DNA of 64,000 bases from Pseudomonas inefficax (GTDB taxonomy: Bacteria; Pseudomonadota; Gammaproteobacteria; Pseudomonadales; Pseudomonadaceae): contig NZ_OPYN01000200.1 of NCBI RefSeq assembly GCF_900277125.1, forward strand, positions 1 to 64,000, read 5' to 3'. How positions within the stretch are numbered: position 1 is the stretch's first letter; each line of letters begins with the position of its first letter. The translations under genes and the position numbers were made by a program. The notes below the pieces were generated by a model. That model did not search any database, was not told where the DNA came from, and saw only the letters and a list, made by a program, of their open reading frames with translations. Below are positions 37,541 to 46,880 of the stretch, piece by piece.

Positions 37541-37912
37541 ATGAGCTCCACCTCTTCCGCCGCCGCCACCGCGCGCCTGGACCGCATCCTGGCCGATGCC
37601 AAGCGCGACAAGGAAATGGGCTACCGCGACAAGGCCCTGAAAATGTACCCGCACGTCTGCGGCCGCTGCGCCCGCGAGTTCTCCGGCAAGCGCCTGAGCG
37701 AGCTGACCGTGCACCACCGCGACCACAACCACGACAACAACCCGCAGGACGGCTCCAACTGGGAATTGCTGTGCCTGTACTGCCACGACAACGAGCACTC
37801 GCGCTATACCGACCAGCAGTACTTCAGCGAAGGTTCCACCAGCACCCCGAGCATCGCCAAGGCCACCCACAACCCGTTCGCCGGGCTGGCGGGCATGCTG
37901 AAGAAAGACTGA
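37541..37912 (+). CDS. yajD: YajD-like HNH nuclease
   Basis: This 123-residue protein has an HNH endonuclease domain. A zinc-binding CGRCAREF pair (about 48), HHRDHNHDNNPQ (about 68) and CLYCHDNEHSR (about 89) supply the four cysteines and catalytic histidines. The size and text match YajD, widespread in gammaproteobacteria and of unproven cellular role. AAGGA precedes ATG at 37541. Confidence 0.9.
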   Translation: MSSTSSAAATARLDRILADAKRDKEMGYRDKALKMYPHVCGRCAREFSGKRLSELTVHHRDHNHDNNPQDGSNWELLCLYCHDNEHSRYTDQQYFSEGSTSTPSIAKATHNPFAGLAGMLKKD

Positions 37913-37948
37913 CCATCGATTCGCCCCCCGCTGCTGCCGGGCAGCCCG

Positions 37949-37954
37949 TATAAT
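37949..37954 (+). promoter_or_regulatory. Possible -10 box upstream of RNA methyltransferase
   Basis: TATAAT, 31 bases before the GTG start at 37985, matches the sigma-70 -10 consensus in a very GC-rich setting. No convincing -35 hexamer is present at the right spacing. Confidence 0.35.
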
Positions 37955-37984
37955 CGCGCTTTTTTTCGCGAAGGGCCCCGGTAC

Positions 37985-38455
37985 GTGGCAAACAAACGAT
38001 ACAGCTGCATCGGCCTGTTCAACCCCAAGTCGGCAGAAAACGTCGGCTCGGTGATGCGCGCCGCGGGTTGCTACGGCGTCAATTCGGTGTTTTACACCGG
38101 CAAACGTTACGAGCGTGCCCGTGACTTCGTCACCGACACCAAGCGCGTGCACTACGACATTCCGCTGATCGGTATCGATGACCTGCAGCGCATCATCCCG
38201 CTGGGCTGCACGCCGGTAGCCGTGGAATTGGTGGAAGGTGCGCGGCCATTGCCGGAATACACCCACCCCGACCGTGCCATCTACATCTTCGGGCCCGAAG
38301 ACGGCAGCCTCAGTGCCGATGTGCGGGCGTGGTGCGAAGAGACCATCTATATTCCGACCGAGGGCTGCATGAACCTGGCAGCGACGGTGAACGTGGTGCT
38401 GTATGACCGCATGGCCAAGGGGCTGAATACCCGTTCAGGCCCCAGGTTCAAGTAA
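37985..38455 (+). CDS. SpoU/TrmH-family RNA methyltransferase
   Basis: This 156-residue SPOUT methyltransferase domain has no extra RNA-binding domain. The three family motifs are visible: NVGSVMRAAGCYG (about 20), FGPEDGSLS (about 100) and MNLAATVNVVLYDR (about 126), which form the trefoil-knot S-adenosylmethionine site. Small members include TrmL (tRNA 2'-O-methylation at the wobble base), but this sequence could equally serve another RNA. The start is GTG at 37985, with AAGGG upstream. Confidence 0.88.
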   Translation: MANKRYSCIGLFNPKSAENVGSVMRAAGCYGVNSVFYTGKRYERARDFVTDTKRVHYDIPLIGIDDLQRIIPLGCTPVAVELVEGARPLPEYTHPDRAIYIFGPEDGSLSADVRAWCEETIYIPTEGCMNLAATVNVVLYDRMAKGLNTRSGPRFK

Positions 38456-38517
38456 CCGACTGAACGATGACGGCGGCCGACAGGTCACCTGCATACACTT
38501 CAGACGGAGGCCTTGCC

Positions 38518-38859
38518 ATGCTCGATATCCATTCCGCGACTGCACCGTCGCAGCACAATGTTCATGGGCTGGAACGGGTCAGCTCGCTGGCCGGGGGAGC
38601 ACTGATGTTCAGCAAGGGGCTGCGCCATGGCGGCCTGGTCGGCTTGCTGCAGATGGTGGTGGGAGGTTTGGCGGTGGCGCGCGGGGTCAGCGGGCATTGC
38701 TCGACCAAGGCCTGGTGGCAGCGCCATCGTCAGGAATACCAGCGGTTGCGTGCGGACATCGAGCGCAGTGCGGCGGAGCTGGAGGCGTTGAAGGCCAGCG
38801 CCGACGCGGCAACGCAGGGAGTGACGGTGACCGGGAAGGATCCGTTGGCTGGCAGTTGA
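38518..38859 (+). CDS. Small DUF2892-type membrane protein
   Basis: This 113-residue protein has a hydrophobic central segment (about 25-60: SSLAGGALMFSKGLRHGGL and VGLLQMVVGGLAVARGVSG) and a charged helical tail likely to form a coiled coil (RQEYQRLRADIERSAAELEA). The pattern resembles DUF2892/YgaP-like short membrane proteins. GGAGG lies seven bases before ATG at 38518. Confidence 0.7.
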   Translation: MLDIHSATAPSQHNVHGLERVSSLAGGALMFSKGLRHGGLVGLLQMVVGGLAVARGVSGHCSTKAWWQRHRQEYQRLRADIERSAAELEALKASADAATQGVTVTGKDPLAGS

Positions 38860-38867
38860 TTTTTCGC

Positions 38868-39090
38868 TGCCTGTGCTGGCCCTTTCGCGGGTAAACCCGC
38901 TCCCACAGAGACCTCACCGTCTTGAGGGCAGTACATTACCTGTAGGAGCAGCCTTGTGCTGCGAAAGGGCCAGTATGATCAAAGAGGGTCTGTAGCTGTA
39001 AGTGCCTCTTCGCAGCACAAGGCTGCTCCTACAGGGCAACAAAAAACCTGTGGGAGCGGGTTCACCCGCGAAGAGGCCGGTACGGGCGAA
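38868..39090. repeat. Second REP family nested inside a first-family pair
   Basis: The order is a first-family arm (38880-38911), an inverted pair with GTAGGAGCAGCCTTGTGCTG (38940-38965) and CGCAGCACAAGGCTGCTCC (39010-39030), then the opposite first-family arm (39048-39080). The arms are arranged symmetrically between two convergent genes. Confidence 0.85.
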
Positions 39091-39098
39091 AGAGATGC

Positions 39099-40307
39099 TC
39101 AGCGCAACGCCTTGCTCTGCAACACCTCGGAGCGCCGCCCCAACACGTTCTCGCTGATCTGCACGAAGTCTTCGGTGCTGACATTGGGCAGGCGCATCAG
39201 CCCGCGTGCGACATCGTCCAGTGAGCGTTTGGCCTGGGTGTGGATGCGGATTTCCTTGTCCAGCGCCTGCAACAACATCACTCCCCGCGCCACCTGCGCC
39301 GGGGTGGCATGCTCGCCCTTGAGCCGGGTGACCTTGGCGCCCTGCTTGCTCAGGCGCGCCTGCCAGGCCTGGTAACGGTCGTCACTTACCCCGCCCGAGC
39401 GGCGCAGCAACTCGCTGGCGTAATAGTCAGTCAAGCTTTCCACCAGCCAGTCATTGCCATCACGCCCATGGATCTGCGCAAACAGTTGCACCACTTCGCG
39501 CAGCAACGGGCTGCTGCCATTCTCGCTGACCATCGGTCGCCCACTGTGCAGGTACAACGAGCCCTGCGCGGCCATCGCCCCGCGCCACATGCCATCGCGA
39601 GCACCGACCAACAGCAGCTTCGGCGGGTTGCGCGGGAACACCGCCTGCAATTGCGGCCAGACAAAGGTCAGCATGGTCAGGTTGTCCATGCGCCGCATAC
39701 CCTGCCCCACCGGTGCTGCCACGGTGACCTCGGTTTCGCCCAGGCGGGCGCGGCGGCTGCCCAGGTCGCCGGCAAGCATCCAGCCGGTGGGGCGGTCGAA
39801 CAGGCGCGAAACGTTGTCGATGCGGAACTTGTCCTTGCCGATGCGTGGCCAGGAGGTTTCGATGCTCTTCCAGCCTTCAGGCAGGTCAAACGCCAGCCGC
39901 GCCACCAGCTCGGTGCCATCCTGCTGGTCGAGGCGTGCAGGCGGCACCAGCTGGTCGCCGAGGAACAGCGCCCAATGCGGAGTGATGCGCGACGAATAGG
40001 CGCCGCTGGCGCGTTTCTGGTCCAGTTGCACGCGGTAGCTGAGGCTGGTCTTGCCGGCCGCCGGTCGCCACACGCCACGCTGGCCCTGCAATTGCCATTG
40101 GCCATCTGCCTGGAAGCCGCTGTAGGCCCCGGCCTTGCCCAGGTCGAAGTCCAGGCTGCGCACGGCACTGCCCTCGGCCAAGGTGAGGCGGACTTCCGCC
40201 TGGCCACTGGTTGGCAACAGCCGCACCTGGTAGTCGAGGTCGACCTTTTTCGCCCAGGCCGGCGAACTGGCCATCAGGCCCAACAGCAACAACAGCTGGC
40301 AACGCAT
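39099..40307 (-). CDS. Exported M61-like protein with degenerate zinc site
   Basis: This 402-residue protein has a signal peptide (MRCQLLLLLGLMASSPAWA), an N-terminal beta-rich region and a C-terminal helical domain like that of M61/M1 metallopeptidases. In the place of HExxH the text reads REVVQ within PLLREVVQLFAQIHG (about residue 270). The downstream glutamate motif is intact (DWLVESLTDYYASELL). With both zinc histidines lost the protein is probably not a peptidase and may bind peptides instead. It ends close to the REP cluster and is alone on its strand. Confidence 0.72.
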   Translation of the reverse strand: MRCQLLLLLGLMASSPAWAKKVDLDYQVRLLPTSGQAEVRLTLAEGSAVRSLDFDLGKAGAYSGFQADGQWQLQGQRGVWRPAAGKTSLSYRVQLDQKRASGAYSSRITPHWALFLGDQLVPPARLDQQDGTELVARLAFDLPEGWKSIETSWPRIGKDKFRIDNVSRLFDRPTGWMLAGDLGSRRARLGETEVTVAAPVGQGMRRMDNLTMLTFVWPQLQAVFPRNPPKLLLVGARDGMWRGAMAAQGSLYLHSGRPMVSENGSSPLLREVVQLFAQIHGRDGNDWLVESLTDYYASELLRRSGGVSDDRYQAWQARLSKQGAKVTRLKGEHATPAQVARGVMLLQALDKEIRIHTQAKRSLDDVARGLMRLPNVSTEDFVQISENVLGRRSEVLQSKALR

Positions 40308-40348
40308 ACAGAAACTCCTTGTTTCCCCATGGCAGCGGGCCGCGCCGG

Positions 40349-40798
40349 TCAGCTGGCCCGGAAGATCAGGTGGTCTTCCCAGTCGTCTTCGTGCACATCG
40401 TGTTCACTGAGCATGCGCCCCGACTGGGAAATGCGCTGTTCATGGACCTGCTGGCGATCACCGCAGACCAGGTGGTGCCAGGCCGGCAGGTCCTTGCCCT
40501 CGCTGACCAGGCGGTAGCCGCAGGTACTCGGCAGCCACTTGAACTGGTCGGCCTTGCCCGGGGTGAGCTGGATGCAGTCTGGTACCTGGGCGAAGCGGTT
40601 GGGGTAATCGCTGCACTGGCAGGTATCCAGATCCAGCAGCTTGCAGGCGATGCGCGTGTAGTAGACGCTGTTGTCGTCCTCGTCCTCGAGCTTTTGCAGG
40701 CAGCACAGGCCGCAGCCGTCACACAGCGACTCCCACTCTTGCGGGCTGAGTTGCTCGAGGGTCTTGCGCCGCCAGAACGGCGCGTTTTCAGCGATCAT
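40349..40798 (-). CDS. ycgN: YcgN family cysteine-cluster protein (UPF0260)
   Basis: This 149-residue protein has many conserved cysteines: [14 protein letters not shown] (about 26), [10 protein letters not shown] (about 60) and later single Cys residues. These belong to the Fe-S or zinc-binding CxxCxxxCC family known as YcgN/UPF0260. The function is unknown. ATG at 40798 (MIAENAPFW) follows CAGGAA at good spacing and is preferred to an in-frame ATG six codons upstream. Confidence 0.88.
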   Translation of the reverse strand: MIAENAPFWRRKTLEQLSPQEWESLCDGCGLCCLQKLEDEDDNSVYYTRIACKLLDLDTCQCSDYPNRFAQVPDCIQLTPGKADQFKWLPSTCGYRLVSEGKDLPAWHHLVCGDRQQVHEQRISQSGRMLSEHDVHEDDWEDHLIFRAS

Positions 40799-40942
40799 CA
40801 CACGGGTTTCCTGCATTCATCTTGGGGCCACGGCGCGCGGCGGCGCCAGTCTAGAGCCTGGCCTTCGGCAAAGCCAGACCGCTTGTCAGTCGCGACGCGA
40901 CGCAGTAGCGTGCGCGTTTCCCGTCCTTTTGCAGGAGCCGCC

Positions 40943-41536
40943 ATGAGCGCCAACCCCCGCATTGCCGATTACGCCATCAACGAGCAGTTCATCAACCGCT
41001 GGTCGCCACGTGCCTTCACTGCCGAGCCGATCAGCGAAGAAACCTTGCTGAGCTTCCTCGAAGCGGCTCGCTGGGCGCCGTCGGCGAACAACTCGCAACC
41101 TTGGCGCTTCCTCTATGCCCGCCGTGACACGCCGAACTGGGAGCGTTACCTGAACCTGCTGGTGCGGGCCAACCGCAGCTGGGCGCAACAGGCTTCGGCG
41201 CTGGTGCTGGTGATTTCCAAGACCACCTACGCCGCCCCGGGCGCCACGGAAGAAAAACCGGCGCTGTGGCACACCTTCGACACCGGTTCCGCCTGGGGTC
41301 ACCTGGCCCTGCAGGCCAGCATCAGCGGCTGGCATACCCATGGCATGGCCGGTTTCGACCAGGAACTGGCGCGGCAGGAGTTGAAGGTTCCTGAAGGCTA
41401 CGTGCTGCATGCCATGGTGGCAATCGGCAAGCTGGGTGACAAGGCCAGCCTGAACGAAGCCCTGCAGGCGCGTGAAGTGCCGAGCCCGCGCAAGCCGCTG
41501 AGCGAGCTGGCTGCCGAGGGTGATTTCAGCCTGTAA
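40943..41536 (+). CDS. Nitroreductase-family flavoprotein
   Basis: This 197-residue FMN-dependent oxidoreductase has the phosphate-contacting RWSPRAFT (about 20), AARWAPSANNSQPWRF (about 42) and GKLGDKASL near the C-terminus, all typical of nitroreductases. Likely substrates are quinones or nitro compounds with NAD(P)H, but no neighbour points to one. AGGAG lies six bases before ATG at 40943. Confidence 0.9.
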   Translation: MSANPRIADYAINEQFINRWSPRAFTAEPISEETLLSFLEAARWAPSANNSQPWRFLYARRDTPNWERYLNLLVRANRSWAQQASALVLVISKTTYAAPGATEEKPALWHTFDTGSAWGHLALQASISGWHTHGMAGFDQELARQELKVPEGYVLHAMVAIGKLGDKASLNEALQAREVPSPRKPLSELAAEGDFSL

Positions 41537-41549
41537 GCCTTGCATTGGC

Positions 41550-41716
41550 TGTACCGGCCTCTTCGCGGGTAAACCCGCTCCCACAGGGATCTCCACTGCC
41601 CCGTGGGGCCTGTGTTGATCCTGTGCCAGCACAGCCAACACCAGCCTCCCACAGGACCTGTGGGTAGCGGAGATCCTGTGGGAGCGGGTTTACCCGCGAA
41701 GAGGCCGGTACAGGCA
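41550..41716. repeat. Extended REP pair
   Basis: GGGTAAACCC-tip arms near 41560-41588 and 41673-41710 are separated by an unusually long spacer of about 85 bases. The spacer contains CCTCCCACAGGACCTGTGGG, a partial extra arm. It lies between convergent genes. Confidence 0.8.
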
Positions 41717-41724
41717 CTACAAAA

Positions 41725-42657
41725 TCAATAGCCCCGGGCGAAGTCCACTTCCCCACGCAACCCCTGCCCCGCCACATACGCCCGCACATTTTCGACAAAC
41801 AACCGCACCATCGCCGCCGGCGAGGTGGGCGCCGAGCTGTGTCCGGTCAGCAGCAAGCCCCACGCCGTCCAGAACGGGTGTTGCCTGGGCAACGGCTCCT
41901 GTCGGCAGACATCGATCACCGCCCCTGCCAGGTGCCCTTCCTTCAGCGCCTCGACCAGGTCAGCGTCGACCACCGCCGCCCCACGCCCGGCATTGATGAA
42001 CAGCGCCGTGGGCTGGAAGCACTTGAACAGTGCCGCGTCATACAGGTCGTGGGTAGCCGGGGTATCCGGCAGCAGGTTGAGCACATAGTCGACCTGGCCA
42101 ACCATGCGCGGCAGGTCGGCCAGCGCCGCTACCTCGACGAAGGGCGCCTGCTCGCGGGCGCTGCTGGCAACGCCATACAGCACCACGCCAAACGCCTGCA
42201 GGAACTCGGCCACCCGCTGGCCAATGTCGCCAGTGCCGACGATCAGCACCTTGCGCCCTTCCAAGGTACGCCCCGGGCGGTCATCCCAGCGCCGCTCGAC
42301 CTGGCTGACCAGGCGCGATAGCACCTCGCGCTCATGGCCGAGCATGTAGGTGAGCATGTACTCGGCCATCACCTGGCCAAAGATGCCCACGGCACGGGTC
42401 AGGCGATAGTCACGTGGCAGGCCCTCGGCCAGCAGCGGGGTGATACCAGCCCAGGTGGACTGCATCCAGCCCGGCTTGTGGCCCTGGCGCAGCAGGCTTG
42501 CCAGCAGGTCCGGCTGGCCCAGCCACACTGGGCACCGTGCCGCCTGGCGGGCCAGTTCGGCGGAGTCGCCGCTGGTCAGGACTTCCAGCTCAGGCGCGGC
42601 TGCGCGCAAGATCTCGGCGTATCGAGCATGATCATGCTCAGCAATCAGTACTCGCAT
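41725..42657 (-). CDS. D-2-hydroxyacid dehydrogenase (GhrA-like)
   Basis: This 310-residue NAD(P)-dependent dehydrogenase has the nucleotide-binding motif VLIVGTGDIGQRVAEFL (about 139), the catalytic Arg in FINAGRGAAV (about 226), Glu in VIDVCRQEPLP and His in LTGHSSAPT. The N-terminal half matches glyoxylate/hydroxypyruvate reductases of the GhrA kind. The gene starts two bases after ycgL and is probably in an operon with rnd and ycgL; a functional link is not obvious. Confidence 0.88.
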   Translation of the reverse strand: MRVLIAEHDHARYAEILRAAAPELEVLTSGDSAELARQAARCPVWLGQPDLLASLLRQGHKPGWMQSTWAGITPLLAEGLPRDYRLTRAVGIFGQVMAEYMLTYMLGHEREVLSRLVSQVERRWDDRPGRTLEGRKVLIVGTGDIGQRVAEFLQAFGVVLYGVASSAREQAPFVEVAALADLPRMVGQVDYVLNLLPDTPATHDLYDAALFKCFQPTALFINAGRGAAVVDADLVEALKEGHLAGAVIDVCRQEPLPRQHPFWTAWGLLLTGHSSAPTSPAAMVRLFVENVRAYVAGQGLRGEVDFARGY

Positions 42658-42659
42658 GA

Positions 42660-42953
42660 TCAGGCAGGGTCGTTACGGCGCAGCAACTCTTCGGGCAGGT
42701 GCTCGATGTAGTCGTCTTCCGGCGGCGGCATCTGCAGGTGGTAACCCTGGTTGTCGAGGTTTTCCAGCACCTTGGCGATGTCCTCGCGGGCCAGCTTGCG
42801 CTCGGGGGTCAGCACCAGGTCGAAGGCGTGCTTGGGGGTGCCGAAGAACGGCAGCAGGCCTTCGGGCACACGGTCCAGGCCGTCGGCCTTGAGCACGTAC
42901 AGGTACATCTCGTTCTTGCGGGGGCTCTTGTAGATAGAGCAAATGCGTTTCAT
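42660..42953 (-). CDS. ycgL: YcgL family protein
   Basis: This 97-residue protein is of the YcgL family ([20 protein letters not shown] at the N-terminus; [17 protein letters not shown] in the middle). The family is small, conserved and lacks a settled function. Its ATG overlaps the rnd stop codon as ATGA, so its translation is coupled to RNase D, an arrangement that hints at an RNA-related role. Confidence 0.92.
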   Translation of the reverse strand: MKRICSIYKSPRKNEMYLYVLKADGLDRVPEGLLPFFGTPKHAFDLVLTPERKLAREDIAKVLENLDNQGYHLQMPPPEDDYIEHLPEELLRRNDPA

Positions 42954-44083
42954 CGGGTCTCTCCGGCGCCTGCCAGGCTGTCCAGCAGGGCCTGGCCCAT
43001 GCGCTCACGGCGCCAGCCGCGCAGCGAATCGGGCAATTGATAGGGGCCATTGGGGTAGCCGCTCTTGAGCAGCGCTTCCAGGGCTTTCTTGCGCAGCATC
43101 AGTTCAGGGGCAATGCCCAGGCGCTCACCTTCGGCCTGGCCGATGGCACGCAGCTGCTTGAGGATGCCTGCGGCCTCGATCGGCAAAGGCTCGGGCAAGG
43201 CCTGTGGCCATTGTTCGGCTGGCAGGCTGGCGGCACGCTTGATCAGCTGGATGAGGAACTCACCGTCCTGACGAATGGTGCGCGGATGCATCTCGTCGAT
43301 CTTGGCCAGCGCCGACAGGTTGCTCGGCTGGCTCTTGGCCATGGGCCACAGCGAGTGCTCCTTGAGGATGCGGTTGCGCGGCACGTCGCGGTTGCGCGCT
43401 TCACGCTCGCGCCAGGCGCACAGCTCGCGCAGCACTGCCAGTTGCTGGGGTGCCAGCTTCCAGGCCAGCTTGACGTCGCGGTACAGGTTTTCGGGTTCGA
43501 CTTCGCGGCGCAATGCAGCCACCAGCTCGGCGCCGTCCTCCAGCACCCAGGCGTACTTGTCGTCATTCAGGCGCGGGCGCAACACGGTGAACAGCTCGGC
43601 CAGGTGTACGGCATCCTCGGCGGCATAGCTGACCTGGGTTTCCGAGAGCGGCCGCTGCAGCCAGTCAGAGCGGGTTTCGCCCTTGGGCAGGTCGATACCC
43701 AGCACTTCCTGCACCAGGCGCGAATAGCCCATGGAGAAGCCCAGGTTCAGGTAGCCAGCGGCCAGCTGGGTGTCGAACAGCGGCTGTGGCAGCTTGCCAG
43801 TCAGGCGCAGCAGCACCTCGAGGTCTTCGCTGCAGGCGTGCAGCACCTTGACCACGCCGCTGTCATCCAGCAGGTCGGCCAAGGGTTGCCAGTTACCGAT
43901 CAGCAACGGGTCGATCAGGAAGGCACGCAGGCCATCGCCGATCTGGATCAGCCCGGCTTTCGGGTAGAAGGTGTCGACCCGCATGAATTCGGTGTCGACG
44001 GCGACAAAGGGCAGCTGGTGCCAGTCGCGGCAGTGTTCGGCCAGGCTCTGGTCGTCACGGATCCAGTGTATTTCGATGGCCAC
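42950..44083 (-). CDS. rnd: Ribonuclease D
   Basis: This 377-residue 3'-5' exoribonuclease has the DEDD catalytic residues: [12 protein letters not shown] (about 30; Asp and Glu), [11 protein letters not shown] (about 85; Asp) and YAAEDAVHL (about 153; final Asp and Tyr). HRDC domains follow ([15 protein letters not shown] near 250). It trims tRNA precursors and other small RNAs. It is the first gene of the rnd-ycgL-dehydrogenase group. Confidence 0.95.
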   Translation of the reverse strand: MAIEIHWIRDDQSLAEHCRDWHQLPFVAVDTEFMRVDTFYPKAGLIQIGDGLRAFLIDPLLIGNWQPLADLLDDSGVVKVLHACSEDLEVLLRLTGKLPQPLFDTQLAAGYLNLGFSMGYSRLVQEVLGIDLPKGETRSDWLQRPLSETQVSYAAEDAVHLAELFTVLRPRLNDDKYAWVLEDGAELVAALRREVEPENLYRDVKLAWKLAPQQLAVLRELCAWREREARNRDVPRNRILKEHSLWPMAKSQPSNLSALAKIDEMHPRTIRQDGEFLIQLIKRAASLPAEQWPQALPEPLPIEAAGILKQLRAIGQAEGERLGIAPELMLRKKALEALLKSGYPNGPYQLPDSLRGWRRERMGQALLDSLAGAGETR

Positions 44084-44215
44084 GAGGCTCTCCCACTAAC
44101 ATTGGCGCGCAGTATATACGGCGCGGGCACTGCTGGTGAAACCCGGGCCATCCTTGATATCGATAAGCGGTGCTGTTGTGTATGTTCAGGCCGCAGCAAC
44201 TCTCGTGCGCGTAAT

Positions 44216-44305
44216 CCCTGTGGGAGCGGGCATGCCCGCGAACACGGGCAAAGCCCGTGCCATGCACCGCGTCGCCTGCTTCGCGGGCATGCCCGCTCCC
44301 ACAAA
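44216..44305. repeat. Single unit like those in the NRPS-locus array
   Basis: GGGCATGCCCGCGAACACGG, a CACGGGCAAAGCCCGTG hairpin, GCACCGCGTCGCCTGCTTCG and GGGCATGCCCGCTCCCACA follow one another. This is one repeat-array unit (2930-3745) in solitary form. It lies between rnd and the eptA-like gene, both on the minus strand. Confidence 0.88.
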
Positions 44306-44340
44306 GACCGCGCATGCCCAAGTATGGAAGGCGCTTCGCC

Positions 44341-45978
44341 TCAGCGCTTGGCCGCCAGCCAAGGCCGGCAGCTGGCGAACATGTCCAGCGACTGCTGGTA
44401 GACCTCGGTGCGCACCTGCAACAAGCCGAGCATCGAGTGGAACAGGTTGTCCTGCGACAGCGGCGCATCGCTGAGCTTGGCCAGGCAGTCGGTATCGACG
44501 CCGAAGTCCTCCTTGTAGCTGTCGGAGAACCAGGTCAGCAACGGCACGTGCTTCTGCTGCTCGGGGGCGATGGCGTAAGGCGTGCCATGCAGGAACAGGT
44601 TGTACTCACCCAGCGACTCGCCATGGTCGGACAGGTAGATCATCGCCGTGTCGACCTTGTCCTGCTTGCTGCGCAGGGTGTCGATCAGCGAGGCCAGTAC
44701 CTTGTCGGTATAGGCCAGGGTGTTGTCGTAGCCGTTGATGATTTCCTGCTCGCTGCACTGGTCCAGCGCGTTGCTCTGGCACACCGGGGCAAAGCGCTGA
44801 TCGGCGCCGGGGTAGCGCTTGAAGTATTCCGGCCCGTGGCTGCCCATCTGGTGCAGTACCAGCACGGTGTCCTTGTCGAGGTTGTCGATCAGCTCAGCCA
44901 GGCCCTGCAGCAGGATCTGGTCATGGCACTCGCCATCAGCGCACAACTGCGGGTCCTTGAGGTTGCTGACATCGATGAATTGCACGCGGTCGCAGGTGCC
45001 CTTGCAGCCCGACTGGTTGTCGCGCCACTGCACCGCCAGGCCGGCACGCTGGAGGATGTCCAGCAACCCTTCGCGGTTCTTCGCCACGCGGGCATCGTAG
45101 TCCTTGCGCGTCATGCCAGAGAACATGCACGGCACCGAGACAGCGGTTTCCGTGCCGCAGGAGTGCACATCGGAGAACGCCAGCAGGCCCTGTTCCCTGG
45201 CAAGGTTCGGTGTGGTATCGCGGTTGTAGCCAAGCACGCCGAAGTGGTCTGCCCGCGCACTTTCCCCCACCACCAGCACGGTCAGCGACTTGCGTTCATG
45301 CTTTTGCCAGGCGGCATCACGCTTGGCATCTTCGCCATAATGTTGGAAGGGGTGCGATGCGGTGCCGACACGCTCGCTGACATAACCGATGGAGGCACCC
45401 ACGATATTGCTGGGGGTGAGCATCAGGCGCAGTTCGTGGTGGTTGCGAAACAGCGATGACAGGCCCTGGTAGTTGACCAGTGCCACCGAACCCAGGGCCA
45501 CCACGCAGGCACCGCCAACCACCAACTTGCCAAGCAGTTCACGGTGCCAGGCGCGATAGGCGACAGGCGCCTTCCACAACAGTACCGAAGGCACTACACC
45601 CAACCCCAGGATATACAAGGCGAACTTCAGCGAGAGTAAGTCGCGCACTTCCGCCACATTGGTTTCTGCCATATTGCGGAACATGCCCGCATCAATAAGT
45701 ACACCGTATTGATTCATGAAGTAAGCCACGCCCGCGCCGCTCATGAACAACACGATAAGTACCGGTTTCAATACATAACGGAAGGCAACCAGTGTAAGGA
45801 TCAGGTTGAACGCGAACAGCATCAGCACGGCAAACGCCAGGCTCAGCCAAAGCCCAGGCAAACCGGGCGGCACGACCTGTTCAAGATGCTGCCAGAGGAA
45901 GACATTGAAGCCGATCAGCAGGTAAAGGCTGGCCAGCAGCGTGACCCATTCAGTCCGCAGGGATTTGAAGTTGAGCAT
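44341..45978 (-). CDS. eptA: Phosphoethanolamine transferase (EptA-like)
   Basis: This 545-residue inner-membrane enzyme has five N-terminal membrane helices (about 10-190) and a periplasmic alkaline-phosphatase-like domain. Zinc and catalytic residues are visible in VVGESARADHFG (about 240), the Thr nucleophile in CGTETAVSVPCMFSG (about 275), HQMGSHGPEYF and YLSDHGESLGE (about 450). Several cysteines suggest the usual disulphides. It transfers phosphoethanolamine from phosphatidylethanolamine to lipid A, lowering susceptibility to cationic peptides. I use ATG at 45978; a TTG four codons upstream is a weak alternative. Confidence 0.9.
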   Translation of the reverse strand: MLNFKSLRTEWVTLLASLYLLIGFNVFLWQHLEQVVPPGLPGLWLSLAFAVLMLFAFNLILTLVAFRYVLKPVLIVLFMSGAGVAYFMNQYGVLIDAGMFRNMAETNVAEVRDLLSLKFALYILGLGVVPSVLLWKAPVAYRAWHRELLGKLVVGGACVVALGSVALVNYQGLSSLFRNHHELRLMLTPSNIVGASIGYVSERVGTASHPFQHYGEDAKRDAAWQKHERKSLTVLVVGESARADHFGVLGYNRDTTPNLAREQGLLAFSDVHSCGTETAVSVPCMFSGMTRKDYDARVAKNREGLLDILQRAGLAVQWRDNQSGCKGTCDRVQFIDVSNLKDPQLCADGECHDQILLQGLAELIDNLDKDTVLVLHQMGSHGPEYFKRYPGADQRFAPVCQSNALDQCSEQEIINGYDNTLAYTDKVLASLIDTLRSKQDKVDTAMIYLSDHGESLGEYNLFLHGTPYAIAPEQQKHVPLLTWFSDSYKEDFGVDTDCLAKLSDAPLSQDNLFHSMLGLLQVRTEVYQQSLDMFASCRPWLAAKR

Positions 45979-46143
45979 CGGTGTTCGCAATCAAGAGTGA
46001 TTATCAGCCCGAGGGCCTGCGCGGCACCTGGGAAACTTGGCTGAACTCTAGAAAGCGTGCCATCAATATTTCGTGAAAAAGACGCCAACAAATTCGTGAG
46101 CCGACGCCTTTTCTACATTAAAAGAAGTTCATCCAGCGCTTGT

Positions 46144-46509
46144 TCAGCCGCGCAGCCGAGCCTTGGCGTAGGGCTCGCGGTCGATGTCCAGCACTTCCAC
46201 GCACAGCTGGATGTCCAGCCCGGGTTGCTCGGGGATGGCCTCTCGCAGCACATCCAGCAGGCTGGCGGACAGTTGCGTCTTCACCTCGGGCGAGCGCCCG
46301 CTGAGGATGGCAAGGCGCACGTGGGCAAAGGCACGCTCGCCGGGCGCGGTGCCCACCCGATAGTGCTTGAAGGCTTCGGCGCGGCTTTTGATATCGGCCT
46401 CGTCGGCGAACTGGCCGCTGCCGACCAGGGCGTGGTTCAGACGCAGCAGCAGGACGTCGACATTGAGCTCGCCCAGGTTGTCGCTGTATTCCAGATTCAC
46501 GTGAGGCAT
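46144..46509 (-). CDS. HpcD/HpaF-like tautomerase
   Basis: This 121-residue protein starts MPHVNLEYSDNLG. After Met removal the N-terminal Pro is the expected catalytic base of the tautomerase superfamily. Length and sequence match 5-carboxymethyl-2-hydroxymuconate isomerase of homoprotocatechuate breakdown. No other genes of that pathway are nearby, so its substrate here may differ. Confidence 0.82.
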   Translation of the reverse strand: MPHVNLEYSDNLGELNVDVLLLRLNHALVGSGQFADEADIKSRAEAFKHYRVGTAPGERAFAHVRLAILSGRSPEVKTQLSASLLDVLREAIPEQPGLDIQLCVEVLDIDREPYAKARLRG

Positions 46510-46623
46510 GGCGCAGGTTCCGGGTAAGGGGAGATGCGACAGCCTACCCCAGTCCCCTACCTGCGCAAAGACGGCTATCCTCAATGGTCAGAACCATCCG
46601 CCAACCCTGACAGAGGTGAAGAA

Positions 46624-46860
46624 ATGCCAGTTCCGCATGATCTGCTCGCTGACCTGCACGTTACCGCTGATGCATTCCAGGCGCTCATCGACAAGGACCA
46701 GACGCTGCACTCACTGCACAAGGAATACAACGCAAAGGACAAAGAGGTGGTAGCCGCCGAAGGCAACGGCACCAACGACGAAGCCGTCAACCGCCTGCGC
46801 AAGGAGCGGTTGCTGATCAAGGACAAGATCGAACGGATCATTCATCCGCCCAAATCCTGA
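46624..46860 (+). CDS. DUF465 (YdcH-like) small protein
   Basis: This 78-residue, highly charged helical protein (LIDKDQTLHSLHKEYNAKDK, then LRKERLLIKDKIERII) is of the DUF465/YdcH type, probably a two-helix coiled coil. The function is unknown. GAGG lies just before ATG at 46624. Confidence 0.85.
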   Translation: MPVPHDLLADLHVTADAFQALIDKDQTLHSLHKEYNAKDKEVVAAEGNGTNDEAVNRLRKERLLIKDKIERIIHPPKS

Positions 46861-46880
46861 CAGGAATTCATTGAACTCGA

